The notes: generated from the sequence alone by a model not told the origin. Numbered from the stretch's first letter, positions 19,907 through 32,560 are shown. The stretch is 64,000 bases of DNA from Salvator merianae (GCA_003586115.2 QVOM02000073.1:61427512-61491511), one strand, 5' to 3'. A program made the numbers and translations.

Positions 19907-21190
19907 CATTGGTGATCTGTACATAGTGCTTTTAGTACATCCTGTTTCATCCCTTAAAAAATACTGTGTTTTGGATTTTTTCAGAACTACACCATATTTC
20001 CCATGACATAATTCCCCCTTCCTCTTTTCTATTCTTCATCACCTAAAATCAGCCTATACAGCTTGTGATTTCAAGATATCGTATCTGGCAATAAAGCAAG
20101 ATTCGAGTGGAGGGAATACCCTCCAAAGACCTTATCTAGCTTGTACACTTAATCGTTCTCTTAAGAGGCACCTACTTAATTACTCAACCTTTCCTGTTGT
20201 ACTGTTTAAAGCGAGGTTTTAGAAAACCATTCTTAGTGTGATCATTATCAAATCCTCCTCTCTCTGTCTCCCCCTTTTCTTAATCACCAGCCTGGTGCCA
20301 GGGCCTACTTCGCTTGCCTGCCAAGGGATCTGGCGGGAGCCAACCACTGGGTTGTTTTGGTCAGCATCCCCCATTCCACAGCCTTCCCCTGTCTCTTCCA
20401 CTTCAGAGCTCCACCAGTGAGAAAAAGCAGATATCCCTGCTCCACCCCCGGCTCTCCACTGCAAAGTGAACTGCTGTCAGAGTGACACGCATTGACCTCC
20501 ATGCTGCAATCTTGGCTGGAAGAAAACGAGGCATACAGGGGAAGGAGAGAGTATTGTATATTAAAGAGGAGACATTACAACACCACTGCGGCATCACTGG
20601 AACCCACATTTCCGGCAGGAGGGATCATTATTACAGCTTTACATTTGTTTTCATGGGCCAACTGCATAGCTTCAGGTTTTAAAGGGTCCACAATGTTTAG
20701 TTGCAAAGGATCTCCAATATTCAGCTGCCACAGAAATGAGATAAATGGATGCAATGCTGCTGCTGTCATGGTGGGGAGATAGAAGTGTGAAGGAAACAGT
20801 AGCGGGGCTGGACAGAAGGGGCTGAACACTGCTGGAGGCAGCTAATTCTTATTTCTAACTGTCTCTGGGTTAGTAAGCTTTTAGCTGTCTGGAGATCTCT
20901 TGAAAACCAACACAGTGACTGCATGTTACTATGAATTTGCTCCTCCTCTGACCAGGGGAATCATCCCACTTTTTGTAACTAGCATCACAATTAGAATTTA
21001 TCTTATAACATTGATAAATATTGTGCAGTGTGACTGAAAATGAAAGTTGCTTATTGCTACTTAAGTGAAAAATACAGATCGCTACTGATGTATGTGATTT
21101 TTTTATCTGTGCAATTTTGCCCAGCATCACAGAAGAGTCTTTCATTTAAAAAACATTAACAATGGCAGATGAAAACATTTAGGCCTCATA
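19907..21190. other. Apparently single-copy sequence
   Basis: No repeat ends recognised. Frames of 60-96 codons overlap on both strands at 20219-20829 but contain no domain. The segment 20470-20780 has balanced composition and no low complexity, so a conserved non-coding element is possible; nothing in the sequence proves it. Confidence 0.35.
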
Positions 21191-21760
21191 GGGGGCTTCC
21201 ACACTGGCTGCTGGCCCACACCAGCAGCTCACAGGGAAAGCCATGTCTGTGTGGGAGACTATTCACCGGAAGGACAGCCTCCTGGGCAGCGGCCTGTCTG
21301 TCTGCATGGGACCAAGTGTTGGAGTGGTCCCCAACATGAATATTCCACTGGAGCCTGCTCCACGGGAGACCACTTTAAAGTGGGTCTCCCCAGTGTTCCT
21401 AGTGGTGCACCAGACCAGCTGTCCACCAAGCAAACAGCTGGGCCAGCCCACCCAGCACATGGAACCCAGTGGCTTTTCACTGAGCTCCCAGAAACAGCCC
21501 AATTCCATGGCCATTTCTAGGTGTCCAGTGAAAACAGCACTATTCAGCAACTTCAGAGGCTGAGAACCTTTGCTCCCAGCCTTTGAAGTTGAGCCAGCCT
21601 GGGACAATATGGATGGCTCATGGTGTGTGCTGCAGGCTGCCACTCCAGTCTTTGCCTGAATTGCTCAATCTGCACCAAAATCAGACTGCATGGTGCACAC
21701 CAATGAGCGCCATGTGGAAGTTTCCCTACTCTCTCATGTGGTCCTAAGAAATCTAGGGAA
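21191..21760 (+). mobile_element. Family A-like MITE, long form
   Basis: The left end GGGGGCTTCCACACT is followed by a perfect 8-bp hairpin, GCTGCTGG (21207-21214) and CCAGCAGC (21221-21228), loop CCCACA. The interior has a segment near 21360-21420 (TGGGTCTCC...GTGGTGCACCAGACC) that recurs in the elements at 30080, 39440, 42260 and 59300. Overlapping frames of 73-126 codons on both strands come from this inverted structure. The right end is uncertain. Confidence 0.45.
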
Positions 21761-22074
21761 GTGTGCATAACTGCTTGTCAACATAAATTGCTGATTGCTT
21801 GTTCAGATATACTACTGTGGCCTTAAAACACTCATTCAAGTATTCATGGGAAGCTTAAGGAGACTCATAAAGTGTCTATAGTTCAGTTCCAAAATAAAAC
21901 ATTATTATTTTCTCAGGAACTGTGGATAAGTATACACTGTATAAGTATTCTCTTTTATGTTTGTTATTATTGTGGCAAAAATAATTGTGTGCGTGTATAC
22001 ATTATTTTTCTTAGAAACAACGTAAGACGAGGTTTTCTATTACCATCTTTGAGGATATTTTTCAGTCTTGTCTA

Positions 22075-22535
22075 AAGTCCTAGTCAGCCTCCAGACAGCG
22101 AGAGGAAAATGGAAGGTTGTTTTATCCCACAATTGCTCCTTGCCATCTTTGGCAGACAGAAGGGCAAAATCATGAGGCAAGCTCAGGACCTTACCTTGTC
22201 TGGTGCTTGTTCCTGCAATGGCACAGTGGGTATTTCTGGATATTCCAGTGGCAGAAGTGCACAAGCAGTGAGTATTTTAGCCCAGGTTTTGCCACTGTGC
22301 TTGGGCAGTGGGTATTTCCAGCATGCAAAATTGTGGGAGAAAGTGTCCAGACAAGGTAAGCTACATCTCTATTTTGGGAAAACGCAGGTTTCGGAGTTCT
22401 TTTTCCTAATGATATTCCAGGATTTTACCCCTATATCCCAGAGCTAAGTTGGGTTTGCCATTGATACATGTGACAGTCCCAATATAGTGCCAGAATAACC
22501 CTAGGTTTTAGGCCCTGCCTGGACACAGCCCTAGA
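22075..22535 (+). mobile_element. Family B MITE
   Basis: It begins near TAGTCAGCCTCCAGACAG and ends near CCTGCCTGGACACAGCCCTA, an imperfect inverted pair. A CTATTTTGGGAAAAC segment at about 22357 corresponds to the hairpin left arm of the other copies; the right arm (TTCTTTTTCCTAATGAT) pairs only partly. A terminal ACATGTGACAGTCCCAATATAGT stretch is shared with the copies at 7629, 36480 and 63434. Confidence 0.5.
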
Positions 22536-23394
22536 ATTTCCTAGTTGTTGCTCACTGAAGTACTCAGGAGGTCCAACCCTGGAATAGGTTACCTACTTAG
22601 CTTGCCAAGATCAGCCAAGGTGAATTAGATTCTGTCATGTGCCAATGCTTTATGCTGCTAAACCATTTGCTATCCCAGAGTTAGTTCCCTAGAACTAAAA
22701 AGTTTAGAATCCAGAGCTCACAGGAAACTGCAACATTTTGTGGCTGAGTCTTCACAGGACATTCAAAATGCATTGGAGGGGCATTGAATTGTGCATGTCT
22801 CCAACCGCACCTTCGCATCCCACTGAAAAGGCTTGAGGGGACATGGAAGGACTCCAATGGCCCTTCAAGGTGAAAAAGGTTTGGGGTCCAAGAGGCAACA
22901 CTGAGGCTACTTCTTATACACTGAGTTAGGCCCTCACTCTGGTGAAGTGGGCTGCATTTGTGTGAAGGCCTGCTGCACCTGCACATGGACAGCAAGGTCC
23001 ATGAACAGGCACCAAGATTTGAGAACCATGGCCCTGGCAACAGCAGTGAAACAATCAAGCTCCTCATCAAGGCTGCCTGAGGTCACAGGGCAGCCCAGTC
23101 TGGTGGAAATGTCTTCCCTAAGCATCTTCCCCCTGCCCAGAGAAATGGAAACACGCCTTAAATCTCATTGATAGCAGCTCACAGATTGGAATCATCTTCT
23201 TGGTGCAGAAGGGGAGACATCCTAATAGGAAGGCTTGCTCCGAGTCTCCTGAACTCTGTTTTGATCCACATTAGATCATAACATGATTAAATGTATTCAA
23301 AATAACACTGATAATCAGGGCTTCTTCTTTCCCCTATGATTATCTCAGAAGCACTCTGCAAATCACTGCTTTTTGATTCCAGTCAAGTACTGTA
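22536..23394. other. No recognisable feature
   Basis: Moderately GC-rich stretch at 22680-23170 with frames of up to 129 codons (22681-23070, minus) that show no known domain. Confidence 0.4.
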
Positions 23395-23560
23395 GCTTGA
23401 ATCAGGAGACACACAGCAAAAAGAAGCAGTTCAAAAGTGCCTCAGAGCCGGTAGCGTGTGGCCCTTGTGTTCTCATTTCATCTCTAATCCACCTTCTCTA
23501 GGCTAGAATGTTCATGAGAGGGGGAGGGGCAGACTGGAGTTTGAATTATCCCATCTGCCA
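23395..23560 (+). mobile_element. Family C-like MITE fragment
   Basis: AAAGTGCCTCAGAG, GGTAGCGTGTGGCCC and GCTAGAATGTTCATGAGAGG match the interior of the family C copies at 38515 and, inverted, at 61600. The ends are degraded. Confidence 0.5.
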
Positions 23561-23599
23561 ACTGTCTCTAACTCTCTTTAGAGGTGTTTTTAATTTTTT

Positions 23600-23800
23600 T
23601 TTAACTGCATAGTCTAGTAGTCCTGCCAGGGTGGGAGGGAGGGAAGGAGGGAGAGAGTGTGGATGAGTTATATTTTAAATATACTTTAGTGTTTTGTGTT
23701 TTATTATATGCTGTGATACACACACACGGGACCTTTGGGTGAAGGGCAAGATACAAATGTAATAACTAAATCACTAAATATAAATATAAATAATGATTCA
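23600..23800 (+). mobile_element. L2 LINE 3' end fragment
   Basis: It matches the tail of the L2 at 19740-19905 almost word for word: CCTGCCAGGGTGGGAGGGAG..., then TTATATTTTAAATA, GGGACCTTTGGGTGAAGGG and a TAAATATAAA tail. An (AC)n stretch has arisen inside it. No coding part remains. Confidence 0.75.
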
Positions 23801-26030
23801 TTTCAATAAGGAAGCCAATCCCCAGAACTGAAATTTTAAAATGTTCAGCTATTGATGTGATTTTTTGTTTACCCTCATGGCAGTCAAATATAGCTAGGAG
23901 GATGTGTTCAAATTTCCTTATTAAATTTTTTGGTTCCAAGTACAAAAAGAAAAGCACTTTTTTTGCTCGTAGACAATTCCTTAATGTATGTATTTATTGT
24001 AAGTCTTTTCTTTTTTAAATCACTTTTTGGTTACAGTGCTAACACTGTTCATCTCCATGTTCTTTTAACAAATGGATTCTAGCTTGTTTTACTGGAACGT
24101 AATATGCATGGTATATACCTGAATATCACTATCCAAAATGTATTAATAGCATTGTAGAAGAAATGTGACCATCCACTGCACATATATGAATTTTTGTTAC
24201 CTCACATACAATGAGAGCCATTGCAGTCTTTTGGCTAATGTCCTCTCACTGCTTATTATATAAATAATATAAATAACTCGTCCTCGGACTTCAAACATGC
24301 CATGTCAGATGTATGGCAGGAGATTACAAAGTTCGTTAATACTCAGGTCTTCAATCATCTGGGCAGCTTAGAGGCTGTTAAGTAAAATAGAGATCAATGC
24401 TTCAGTTTTATGGGGGGCCTGTCCCATGTGACCAGACCCAAATCTTTTAGTTTATGGCTTGCTTATACATTCCTGGTGAAAAAATGGTTTACATTTTGGG
24501 GCTCAGCAACTCTCCTAAATCAGCTGCCAGGTTTTTGCAGCTGGTAGTGAAGGAAAATGCTGTCAGCAGGCTGCCCAGAGGTGAACAAATGAGCCGAGAG
24601 GTGGGTTAGTGACGGCCTGAACAGGGGCACAGAACAGCTCTCTTCAGTGCAAAGAGCTGCTACTGAGCCCGGCCCCCGGAGCTGTGCCTTCATAAAAAGG
24701 ATTGTTGTCTAGCTTACAGGGTAATGGCAGGCCTTTACACCCCAAGACATCACTCACATAATGTCAGTGCAGACATCATTTCAATGAAGGTGGCAACACT
24801 GAGCTATACAGGCTGGCTGCTGACCGGTTTTTCATTTTGCATGCTGAATTAGGGCTGCTTAGGGTGGGTTGTATAGGCAACACTTGGGTTAGAGGCAGCA
24901 GAACAAAAAGCAAAGCGATAGGAAACCTATTGACTACAAAACAGAGGGGGGCTGCTGCCCAAGTAAAACAGAGGGCAATGCAGTTACTGGAAGTGGTGCC
25001 AAGGATCAAAACAAGTGGAGCTAACAATAAGGGAGACACTGGCAGCATCCATATGGGCACCTAAGATGCCTCCTACCTGGCCTACCACTCTCCACCCACC
25101 CTGCAGAGTGGGTTCTCTGACTCTGAGGGTGAATGACTTCGTGGCAGGTGATTTCTCCCCTTCTGTTCCTCTACACGCAGGGGAAGGAAGCCCCTGTGGG
25201 GACCAGGAAGTGTGGCATCTTAGCCTCCATGCCTCTCACTGAGGGGTAGCGCAGGTGTGTTTCATGCAAGTCACTGCATCAGTGGGTTGCATCCCAAACA
25301 TGTGGGGATGCAGCCGTTATAAGGCTGCAGTTCTGTATAAGCTCATATAAAAATGAACACCAATGGGCACAGTGTGCCATGCACACATTATCCAGCCCTG
25401 AACTGAAAAATAAATGGAGGAGAATAGGAACTCAAATTCTCAGCTACTATGTATACTAGTGACCTGCTTACATTGCCATTATGGGCCAGTCAGATCTTCT
25501 GTTGAGTAGCTGAACTTCTTTTCCTTTTTCATCAAAGGAAATATGGTTCAAACGTCTTGATCTCACTCAGAAGGTGGCTTCTGTTTTTGCTGACTTCGGG
25601 CATCTATTAAGCAAGCAAAAAAAGCAACATTAGGTTGGAAGTCTCTAAATGTACAAGTTGTTATCTGGCTCCATCTCTTCTGTATATATCTACTTATTCA
25701 AGGGTAACTGTAAGTGAATGTAAATATAAACTATTGAGTTGTTTGTTTTAGTCATTATTTCATTTTTCTTTTCATTTTCTTCCTAATTTGGGTTCCAACA
25801 TAATTAATGACAATAATTTAGCATATCAAATCATTTTTAAAAAATATCTTTAAAACCAGCTGAAAGTGTAAATAACATGAGCTCCATCCACATTGTGAAT
25901 GAGACCAGAAGCCACCATGGGGTCAACTGAAACAATGGGCTATTATGATATATGCTCTATAACTTGGACAAATGTAGTGAATGTACAAGGAATCTGAATT
26001 GGAAGGGTTCAATGACCATTGAAGGGTGGA
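23801..26030. other. Mostly unassigned, AT-rich sequence
   Basis: No repeat ends or exons recognised. Frames at 24776-25242 on both strands are short and featureless. Low-complexity AT stretches occur near 24250 and 25700-25850. Confidence 0.4.
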
Positions 26031-26097
26031 ACTATAAAAGCTATAGAAGCTATAGCTATAAAAGCTATAGAAGCTATAGCTATAAAAGCTATAAAAG
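26031..26097. repeat. 24-bp tandem repeat built of CTATA/AGCTAT units
   Basis: ACTATAAAAGCTATAGAAGC is repeated with AGCTATAGCT palindromes at the joins, about 2.7 copies of a 24-bp unit that is itself two 12-bp halves. Inverted it translates as repeated SFYSFYSY, an artefact frame. Confidence 0.85.
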
Positions 26098-27661
26098 GAG
26101 GACGTGACTACAATAATCATCCCCCCCACCTTGATCCACTGACCCTATGCAGAACTACCTCATAGTGTCTGCTTCCCCCAAAAAATCTCCCTTTGTTTAG
26201 CTGATTGTGCCACAAGATCAACTTAATTCTATGTGAGCAAGAAGTGTCTATGCCCCAAACAAGAGAACTGTGACAATAAAATTCAAAGTTGGACACCAAA
26301 GTACAGTTCAAAACTTGATTTAATCACTGCACCTTGTTTACCTGATCTGGAAGCCTGAATGTATACAAATCTTTTGTTTCCTGTTTCCTTTCAAACATCT
26401 GTCCTTACATCCCGAGGACACATTTTGGGGTATAAGAATAGGTGCCCTCTTTCAGAGCATGTCCTTGATCCTGTCAAGGTTCACCAGAAGACTCTGTGTG
26501 TGTGCACGTGTGCGCGCGCTGCACCAGAAGACTGCATCCTTGTTTCTTGATCTTGTCAAGATCTACCAAGAGCTGAACTGTGTGCATGTGTCTGCTATGT
26601 GACTGGATTCCCATTGTCACAAGGACTCTCTGCTGAAATCATTGCTAACTGAAGGAAGAGGTTTGAGCTGCTTCCTCTTCCATGAGACTTCGAACTGTTT
26701 TGTTGTGGTTAAGATTTGGGGTGGGTCAACCTTCAACTACTGGGTACTAGCAGGGTAAAGTCAACTGGACTTCAGGTGTTTAATCACCCATACATGACGT
26801 CTCACTTCAGCTCATCCAAGGAGACATGCACAATTCGTTATTCTTGAGGTTTCACTTTCCCTTCCACTCTTTCTCCTTTCTCTTGTTTTCCTTCTTTCCC
26901 CCCCCCCCTGCTTTCAGTTTACTGCTTAAATTTTTAAAAGCTCAACTCCTATTGTAGAAGGGAATTGGAGCTTGGCTAGGCTGTCCCTATTCATTTTAGA
27001 GGTTCAGTTGATGAGTCAGTGTGGGGAACAGTTGATATATGATATATGTGTGTGCAGGCATCAATTGATGGAGGCTTAAACCAAGAAGAGTTCATTAGTT
27101 TGAGCCACTGTGATCCAGAGCACTACCACTTCCCAGCTCCAAAAGTGAGCTCTCTGAACTTCTTGATACTCCCTGAACTTCTTATCCTGTAGTCTGCCTT
27201 CTTTTGCCTAGCAACTTGTGCTGATTGGTTAGAAAAACTCCTTTGTCTCCCTAGCTTCTCTGGCTTCTCTGTTTTGTTTCTCCTGCCTTGTATAGCTACT
27301 AGGATAGGTTACTTTTGTTCTAAGCTTATTCTGTATATTTTTGCCATGGCTGCAGTTAAAACAGCTCCACTTGATACATATTACCGATCAATTTTGTTTA
27401 TTTACTTTAACTGATTCTCACTTTGAGTTGCTGCTACCATTGAGTTAAATTCTTCCCCATTTTGACACTGTTTCTATTTTTGACTTGAAATAAAGTTATT
27501 TTATGTGTTTCCTACTCTAATAAAAGTTTACCTTGTATTTGAATTAACCTAGTTATTTCACTTCCCTTGAGGATCAACAGCCAAACCAAACCTTTAGTAC
27601 TATAAAAATCCTGAATGTGAGAACACTATTAGATACATGTCCAAAGTTGTTTTCATAACAA
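26098..27661. other. Unassigned, possibly an old LTR in part
   Basis: A diffuse repeat occurs at 26465-26570: GATCCTGTCAAGG then CACCAGAAGACT appears twice with variation. A TATAAGAATAGG box at about 26430 and AATAAAA at about 26274 are present, but I cannot define ends. The rest holds nothing recognisable except a C-run at 26899-26908. Confidence 0.3.
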
Positions 27662-27769
27662 GGCGTGTTCCACAGTGGCTACTAACCTTCAAAGGAATGC
27701 TGCTGCGACGGACACCCCCCCACACACACACCTCCTTGATGCTTGCTAGTTACAAGTGCGAACAGGCCC
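27662..27769. mobile_element. Family A MITE, short
   Basis: The right end, read inverted, is GGGCCTGTTCGCACTTG, essentially the family consensus. The left end GGCGTGTTCCACAGTGG is a weaker match. No duplication is visible. Confidence 0.5.
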
Positions 27770-28468
27770 AATGTGTGCTACCTTGAATCCCAGAAGATAT
27801 GAAAGTAATGTGGCAATCTTTTCATAATAAACCGTCATCAATATGGCTTGTTTTGTATCTTCCCTTTTACTTGGCTGGGGTACAAAGTCACCCCACATGT
27901 ACTGAGGTTTTATTTTGTCACTGTGCAGGCAGCCAAAACATCTCAAAGTCACCAGGCTGACAAAGACTGTCTACATTCTTGTTCTTTCCAATAGTTGTAT
28001 TGTTCCTCTTATAAACTAAGGCATGAAGTGAATGAGTCTGTGGCACCACCCAATAATGCCTCAGTCTGGGTGGATTGTGTGTAGCTGTGACTGGGGCTGG
28101 AGGCGGAAGGCCAAACAGCCTTGGTTCCAATGTGGGCCTTACAGTGTATGTGGCTTGGAAGTGAAAGCTTTGAGTCAGCATCAGGAGATGTGACAGTCAC
28201 ATGTCACCTCCACCCTGGCCCCACCATCATGTGGTGACTTCAGAGTTGTTTCTCCTGCTTTCATGGGAAGTCACTCCTTTTGGTGATTGGGACAGGAGGC
28301 AGCTGCATCTTGTACAGGTCATGTGGTTGTCCCTCTCTCCTTGCCAGCCTTATGTTTTAGCCATTATTGTCCATAGAGAAACAGCCTCTGTTTAATGACG
28401 AGGGTTATTCCTTGCATATTCCATGAGCAGTAGAACCTGCTAATAACGAACTTACAGCTTACTATGTA
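27770..28468. other. No recognisable feature
   Basis: Frames at 27746-28395 on both strands are short and without motif. Confidence 0.4.
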
Positions 28469-28931
28469 CAGTAATCCCTCATTATTCACATGTTTAATAT
28501 CTACAGGTTTCGTATTTCTACAACTGTAGCATTGTATAAGGTTTTGACATCTGCATCTTACACATTCACAACCTAGGAACAGAGACTAGCCCTTTACCAC
28601 ACTGTTGTTGTTTTCCTTGTTGTAGGTGCAGGGCTTGAAACTAACTTTGGTCAGTTCAGAATTTTGGAGCTTTTTAAAGTTTTCAGTTCTGGAACTTCTG
28701 AGCCAAGATACTGTTCACTTTTAAATTGGAAGTAAGTTGCATCTACTTAGCAATAAATCCTATGACTTTGGGAGATATTAGGAACAAGATGCATCTTTTT
28801 GCCTCTTTTTCTTCTATGAAGGAAGGTTTCAGAAGTTACTTCCTCAATCTCCATTTTCCCATAGGTACAATGATTTACTATTTACAAATTTGAAATTCAC
28901 AAGTTTTCTAGCAAATAATTTGAGACTATTG
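28469..28931. mobile_element. pogo/Tigger-like DNA transposon remnant
   Basis: The left end is CAGTAATCCCTCATTATTCAC and the right end read inverted is CAATAGTCTCAAATTATTTGC, a degraded inverted repeat of about 20 bp. TA flanks both sides (28467-28468 and 28932-28933), the Tc1/mariner-type duplication. Tigger-group ends read CAGT.GTCCCTC..TATCCGC. At 463 bp it is non-autonomous; no transposase is recognisable. Confidence 0.65.
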
Positions 28932-29854
28932 TACTTTAAAACAATCAGAAGAACAAAGGCCTACGTGAATTTCCTTCCCTCTCACACACTCTAATGTTCT
29001 AGTTAGGGGCAGAGGAAAGAACAGGATGGTTTCATTCCAAATTAAGCTAGATTTGATTTAGCCAAAGCCAATTTTTTATAACTGTGCAAACAGCTTGCTA
29101 ACAAGCTGAAGTGAGTACATTCACACTTGGAAATGATTACAGCCAGTTATCAATCATTGCCATGAAAAGAACAGAGTTACTATAAATGCAGTTAAAGCCA
29201 TTAATGAGTATTAGGCAGGACGTACCTTCAATGGTTTCCAGATACTCTCATTTTGGAATTCAATTGTTTGGCCTATTTCCATCTTCTAGTTTTGAACAGG
29301 AGAGAGCTAATTTTTGGCAGCAGAAAGGCTCAGCACCAACTAACAATGCAAAGAGAGCGCGCACTTGTTTCTCCTTCCCTTAAGTTTAGCGCAAGCCTTC
29401 TTGGGTTTAGAACTTCTGTTGCTGGCTGAGATGGAAACTGTCCTTGTAAGTGTCAACCATAAACAACCCTAAGTAAGGTCAAGTAACTGTTTGAAAAAAT
29501 GGAACATCCTTGCTCCATATATTGCAAGAGTGTGAAGGAAAAGAAGATCTGATAACATCAGAGCCAATATTTGTATTGTACCAGGTTGTAATGAAATCAT
29601 ATGATTAAATATCAGATATAACACAATAATGATTACCTCTTATTTGCTCTTCCAAACCTTACACTGCCTTGGATAGTAAAAAATATGTATTTTTGATATG
29701 CTAGTTGGGCTAGAGGGTCTGTTCCAACCTGACATGCAGTCCAGGGCAGTGGAAATTCATCAAAAGGCACCAATATCATTGTAGCAGAAAGTTGCCTTGA
29801 ATGATCAGACAGGCTATTATCATACATATTAATTTTCAGGCCCACTGAGTACCA
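28932..29854. other. Apparently single-copy; candidate conserved segment 29050-29250
   Basis: The segment 29050-29250 is AT-rich but complex, with homeodomain-type cores (ATGATTACAG, CCATTAATGAG) and no repeat ends. Such features are common in vertebrate developmental enhancers, but also occur by chance. The remainder is unassigned. Confidence 0.3.
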
Positions 29855-29859
29855 ATTTT

Positions 29860-30310
29860 TTATTGAGAGGATTTGCACTTACCTCTTTAAACTTGGGGCA
29901 GAGTGGGTCGCCTGTTCCAGAATACACAATAAACCCCCAAGCTGGGACAGGTTGCTTCTGGTGTGGGACAACGTCATCTGCATTAAGATGGCCCATCTAA
30001 TACCAGTTCTGATGCTGGCACTGAAGCCCATGGCATGAGTGCTGAGGTGTCCAAATGCTCTGAAGGCCAGGAACAAACGTTTTTAGCCTTTAGAACTCCA
30101 GGGGGTGGTATTTCAGCAGTGTGCCCTATTGCACCACTGAAAAAGGTCCCTGGTGGTATACCAGACTATGGAGGCTTGCCATTCACACACCTCCTTGGCC
30201 TGGTATACTACCCCTAGCATTCTAGTAGACCTCATTGTTGAAGTCTACTGGTAAACCAGGCTAGGGCTCCGTTTTGGGCATCCTAGCCTGATCTATAGTC
30301 TATTCTGTGC
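29860..30310. mobile_element. Probable family A-like MITE, long form
   Basis: TTTGCACTTACCTCTTTAAACTTGGGG at the left resembles the family end. The interior TATTTCAGCAGTGTGCCCTATTGCACCACTGAAAAAGG corresponds to the internal hairpin found at 39460-39500. GCCCATCTAATACCAG also matches the copy at 42009. The ends are not precise. Confidence 0.4.
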
Positions 30311-31263
30311 AGATGGAGTATGCTAGAAGGGAGTGAGGCCTCCCATAATCCTCACTAGTACGCAGAAGGGAGGTCTCTAAACCTGTTCTTATCACAGGAC
30401 AATGTCCCATGCAGAAAGGCCTTATGATAGCTATTTCCTCATACCAATACTTATATTGGTTTGATAATATTGGACATTCTTTCCTTGTAGTACCTTCAGA
30501 TGGTTTTATATTTATGAAAAAAAGGGCAGGCGGCTTGAATCCCACCTGAAAATAAGAGGGATGGCATCCCACATTAAGCACTGTTCACTTCCAAAGCACT
30601 GCAAATTACACAGGAATTTCTGTTGTTCTACCATTCTTTCATACCCTAAGAGTCAAAATACTCTGCGACCTTCTCAAAGGTTTAAATTTGCCTGTGGTAT
30701 TACATTGATGTCATTAAAGAAAGGTTTCAGCAATTTTCAGAAGAAGGTCCAGTTTCAATAAGGCAATGGGATTTCCACATCTTGCTGCAGCAATGTGGCT
30801 GAGGCCTGCTGCTGCTACCTGTGGTGGGGGATAGGGCAATTTATCTCAGAGCAGGATTTCTCACTATGAAGTAGCCCATTCCTATTCCCATTCAATTCAC
30901 TTCACTGTAGCTAATTAAACCATTGAGAGCAGAAGGAAGCAGCCCTGGCACCCATGCAGCAGGGCTGGCTGTCATGGCAGCTGCAATGCCCCCCTGCCTA
31001 AGGTCCGACACTCCTTAGACCAATGGCCTGCTGGGGAGACCAGGTCACACTAAGCCAGCTCTCCCTCCAGCCAGCTCCATCCTATTCCCCTGCAGACTTA
31101 GACAAAAATCACTGTCTTCAAACAGCTGTTTATGAAAACAGCTGTATTGATGGCTATGAAATACAATTACATAATTCTTTTCTTTACAACACCTGAGGCA
31201 ACAAAATGCTAAATACAAGTGCACTATTTTGTAAAATAAAGCCCAAAAGTAAACTGGACATTT
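30311..31263. other. No recognisable feature
   Basis: Mixed composition, short frames only. Confidence 0.4.
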
Positions 31264-31620
31264 TTATTTCATTTTGCGGATTAGTCTTCTGCTTGTGGGA
31301 ATTTGAAAAAACACATTTCTCACAAGTGGCCTTTTGTGTTCGGAATCAGTGGGTCTAAAACATCCATGTCCACTGATTCTGAACATGGGAAGGCACAGGT
31401 GGGATGGCACTGGTCCAGACCAGCCCACATCGTGGCCCATTCCCACATCTCCGAAGGATAGTCTTGGGGCCCTCTGGGGGACACATTTCAGCATGCTATG
31501 GCACACCATTGAAATGTGTCCCACAGTAGCTCTGAATATGGGAAACATGCCTTCTGCATGCTTCCCATGTTCTGGATCAGGACCACTGGTCCCAACTCCT
31601 ACTGGTAGACCCAATTAAAT
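31264..31620. mobile_element. Possible family A-like repeat with internal inverted repeat
   Basis: CAGTGGGTCTAAAACATCCATGTCCACTG and CACATTTCAGCATGCTATGG...CCATTGAAATGTGTCCC form internal inverted repeats like those in the long family A copies. Frames of 94 and 116 codons overlap on opposite strands for that reason. No terminal match is clear. Confidence 0.3.
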
Positions 31621-32440
31621 GTCCTCACTGGGCTTACTGGCAACTTCTGAGGGACAAGATCTACCCTCAGAGAAGACCTATATGCAGAATGTGATAAAGC
31701 ACTCTAGATTTCACCCTCATCAGCTCCTGATACCAATGTAGATTGACAGCAGTGTCAGCATCGACTTACCAAGGGCAATTTCTGCTTGGTTCAATTTAAT
31801 GCCAGACAGAAAATGATCAACTTCTGTGGCCGTTCCCTGTCCAGCACTCAGCCATGCTGGGCAGAAATGCTGATGCTGCAAAACAATTTCCCCACAGCTT
31901 CAAAGTTTCATAGGCCAGGAGGTGCTGGTCATGCAAATGACCCACCTCTTGCCTGGGGGAGGGGGGGACCTCACACTCCAGTTCCTCAGACAGCCTTTTT
32001 TTGTAGCCTTGTGGGTCCAGCCAAAGCGAATGTTCATTTTTTAATAGAAGTGTTCTTGTGCAGGAGATTTCCCTCTTTACTGATTATTGTTTATTTGCTT
32101 CCACTCTTGCCAGTCTGTGTCTGTTGCATGTGCTGAATCCTGCTTCAGCACTTTGAGGGGGATGGGTAACAAGACTGGATTAGATCCGCATATAGGATAT
32201 GTCTGCAAACCGTAATCTTTCCCCGTAGCCCAACACTACTGTCTTACTTCGTAGTGTTCACCTTAGGCTTTAATCCTCTTGGTACCTTCCAGGCTAGCCT
32301 GAAAATTTAAGCAAGATTATAAGCTACCCCAAATTGACGGAAGTTGTATTTCAAACCTGCACCACTCCTGTTCAATATTCTGAATATTGTTTTTAAAAGG
32401 TAAATTAAAGACTGACTTTTCCATTAATGCATGTTTTTCC
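31621..32440. other. No recognisable feature
   Basis: The 116-codon frame at 31786-32136 is not recognisable; composition is mixed with a C- and G-rich patch near 31950. Confidence 0.4.
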
Positions 32441-32560
32441 TCTAAATATTATTTGTATACCACCTTTCTTTAGAAGAGCTTAGGGATACACACATTTCCT
32501 CCTCTTGATTTGAGAGGCAGTGACTGACCCAAGGTCATCTAATGAACTTCCATTGCTCAC
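32441..32560 (-). mobile_element. Old LINE/SINE 3' tail fragment
   Basis: TTATTTGTATACCACCTTTCTT followed by GACTGACCCAAGGTCATCTAATGAACTTCCAT is a widespread amniote repeat pattern (ATTTATATACCGCCTTTCT ... AAGGTCACCCAGTGAGCTTC), here on the minus strand. The exact family is uncertain; L2-related tails look closest. Confidence 0.4.

Noticed and set aside
21263..21643. 126-codon minus frame with Trp/Cys-rich product
   Set aside because: It lies within a family A-like repeat with internal inverted repeats; the plus strand is open as well.
26130..26760. Possible solo LTR (TATAAGAATAGG box, AATAAA, leader-like TTTGGGGTGGGTC at about 26713)
   Set aside because: I could not find TG...CA ends, a target duplication or a convincing primer binding site, so I left it unassigned.
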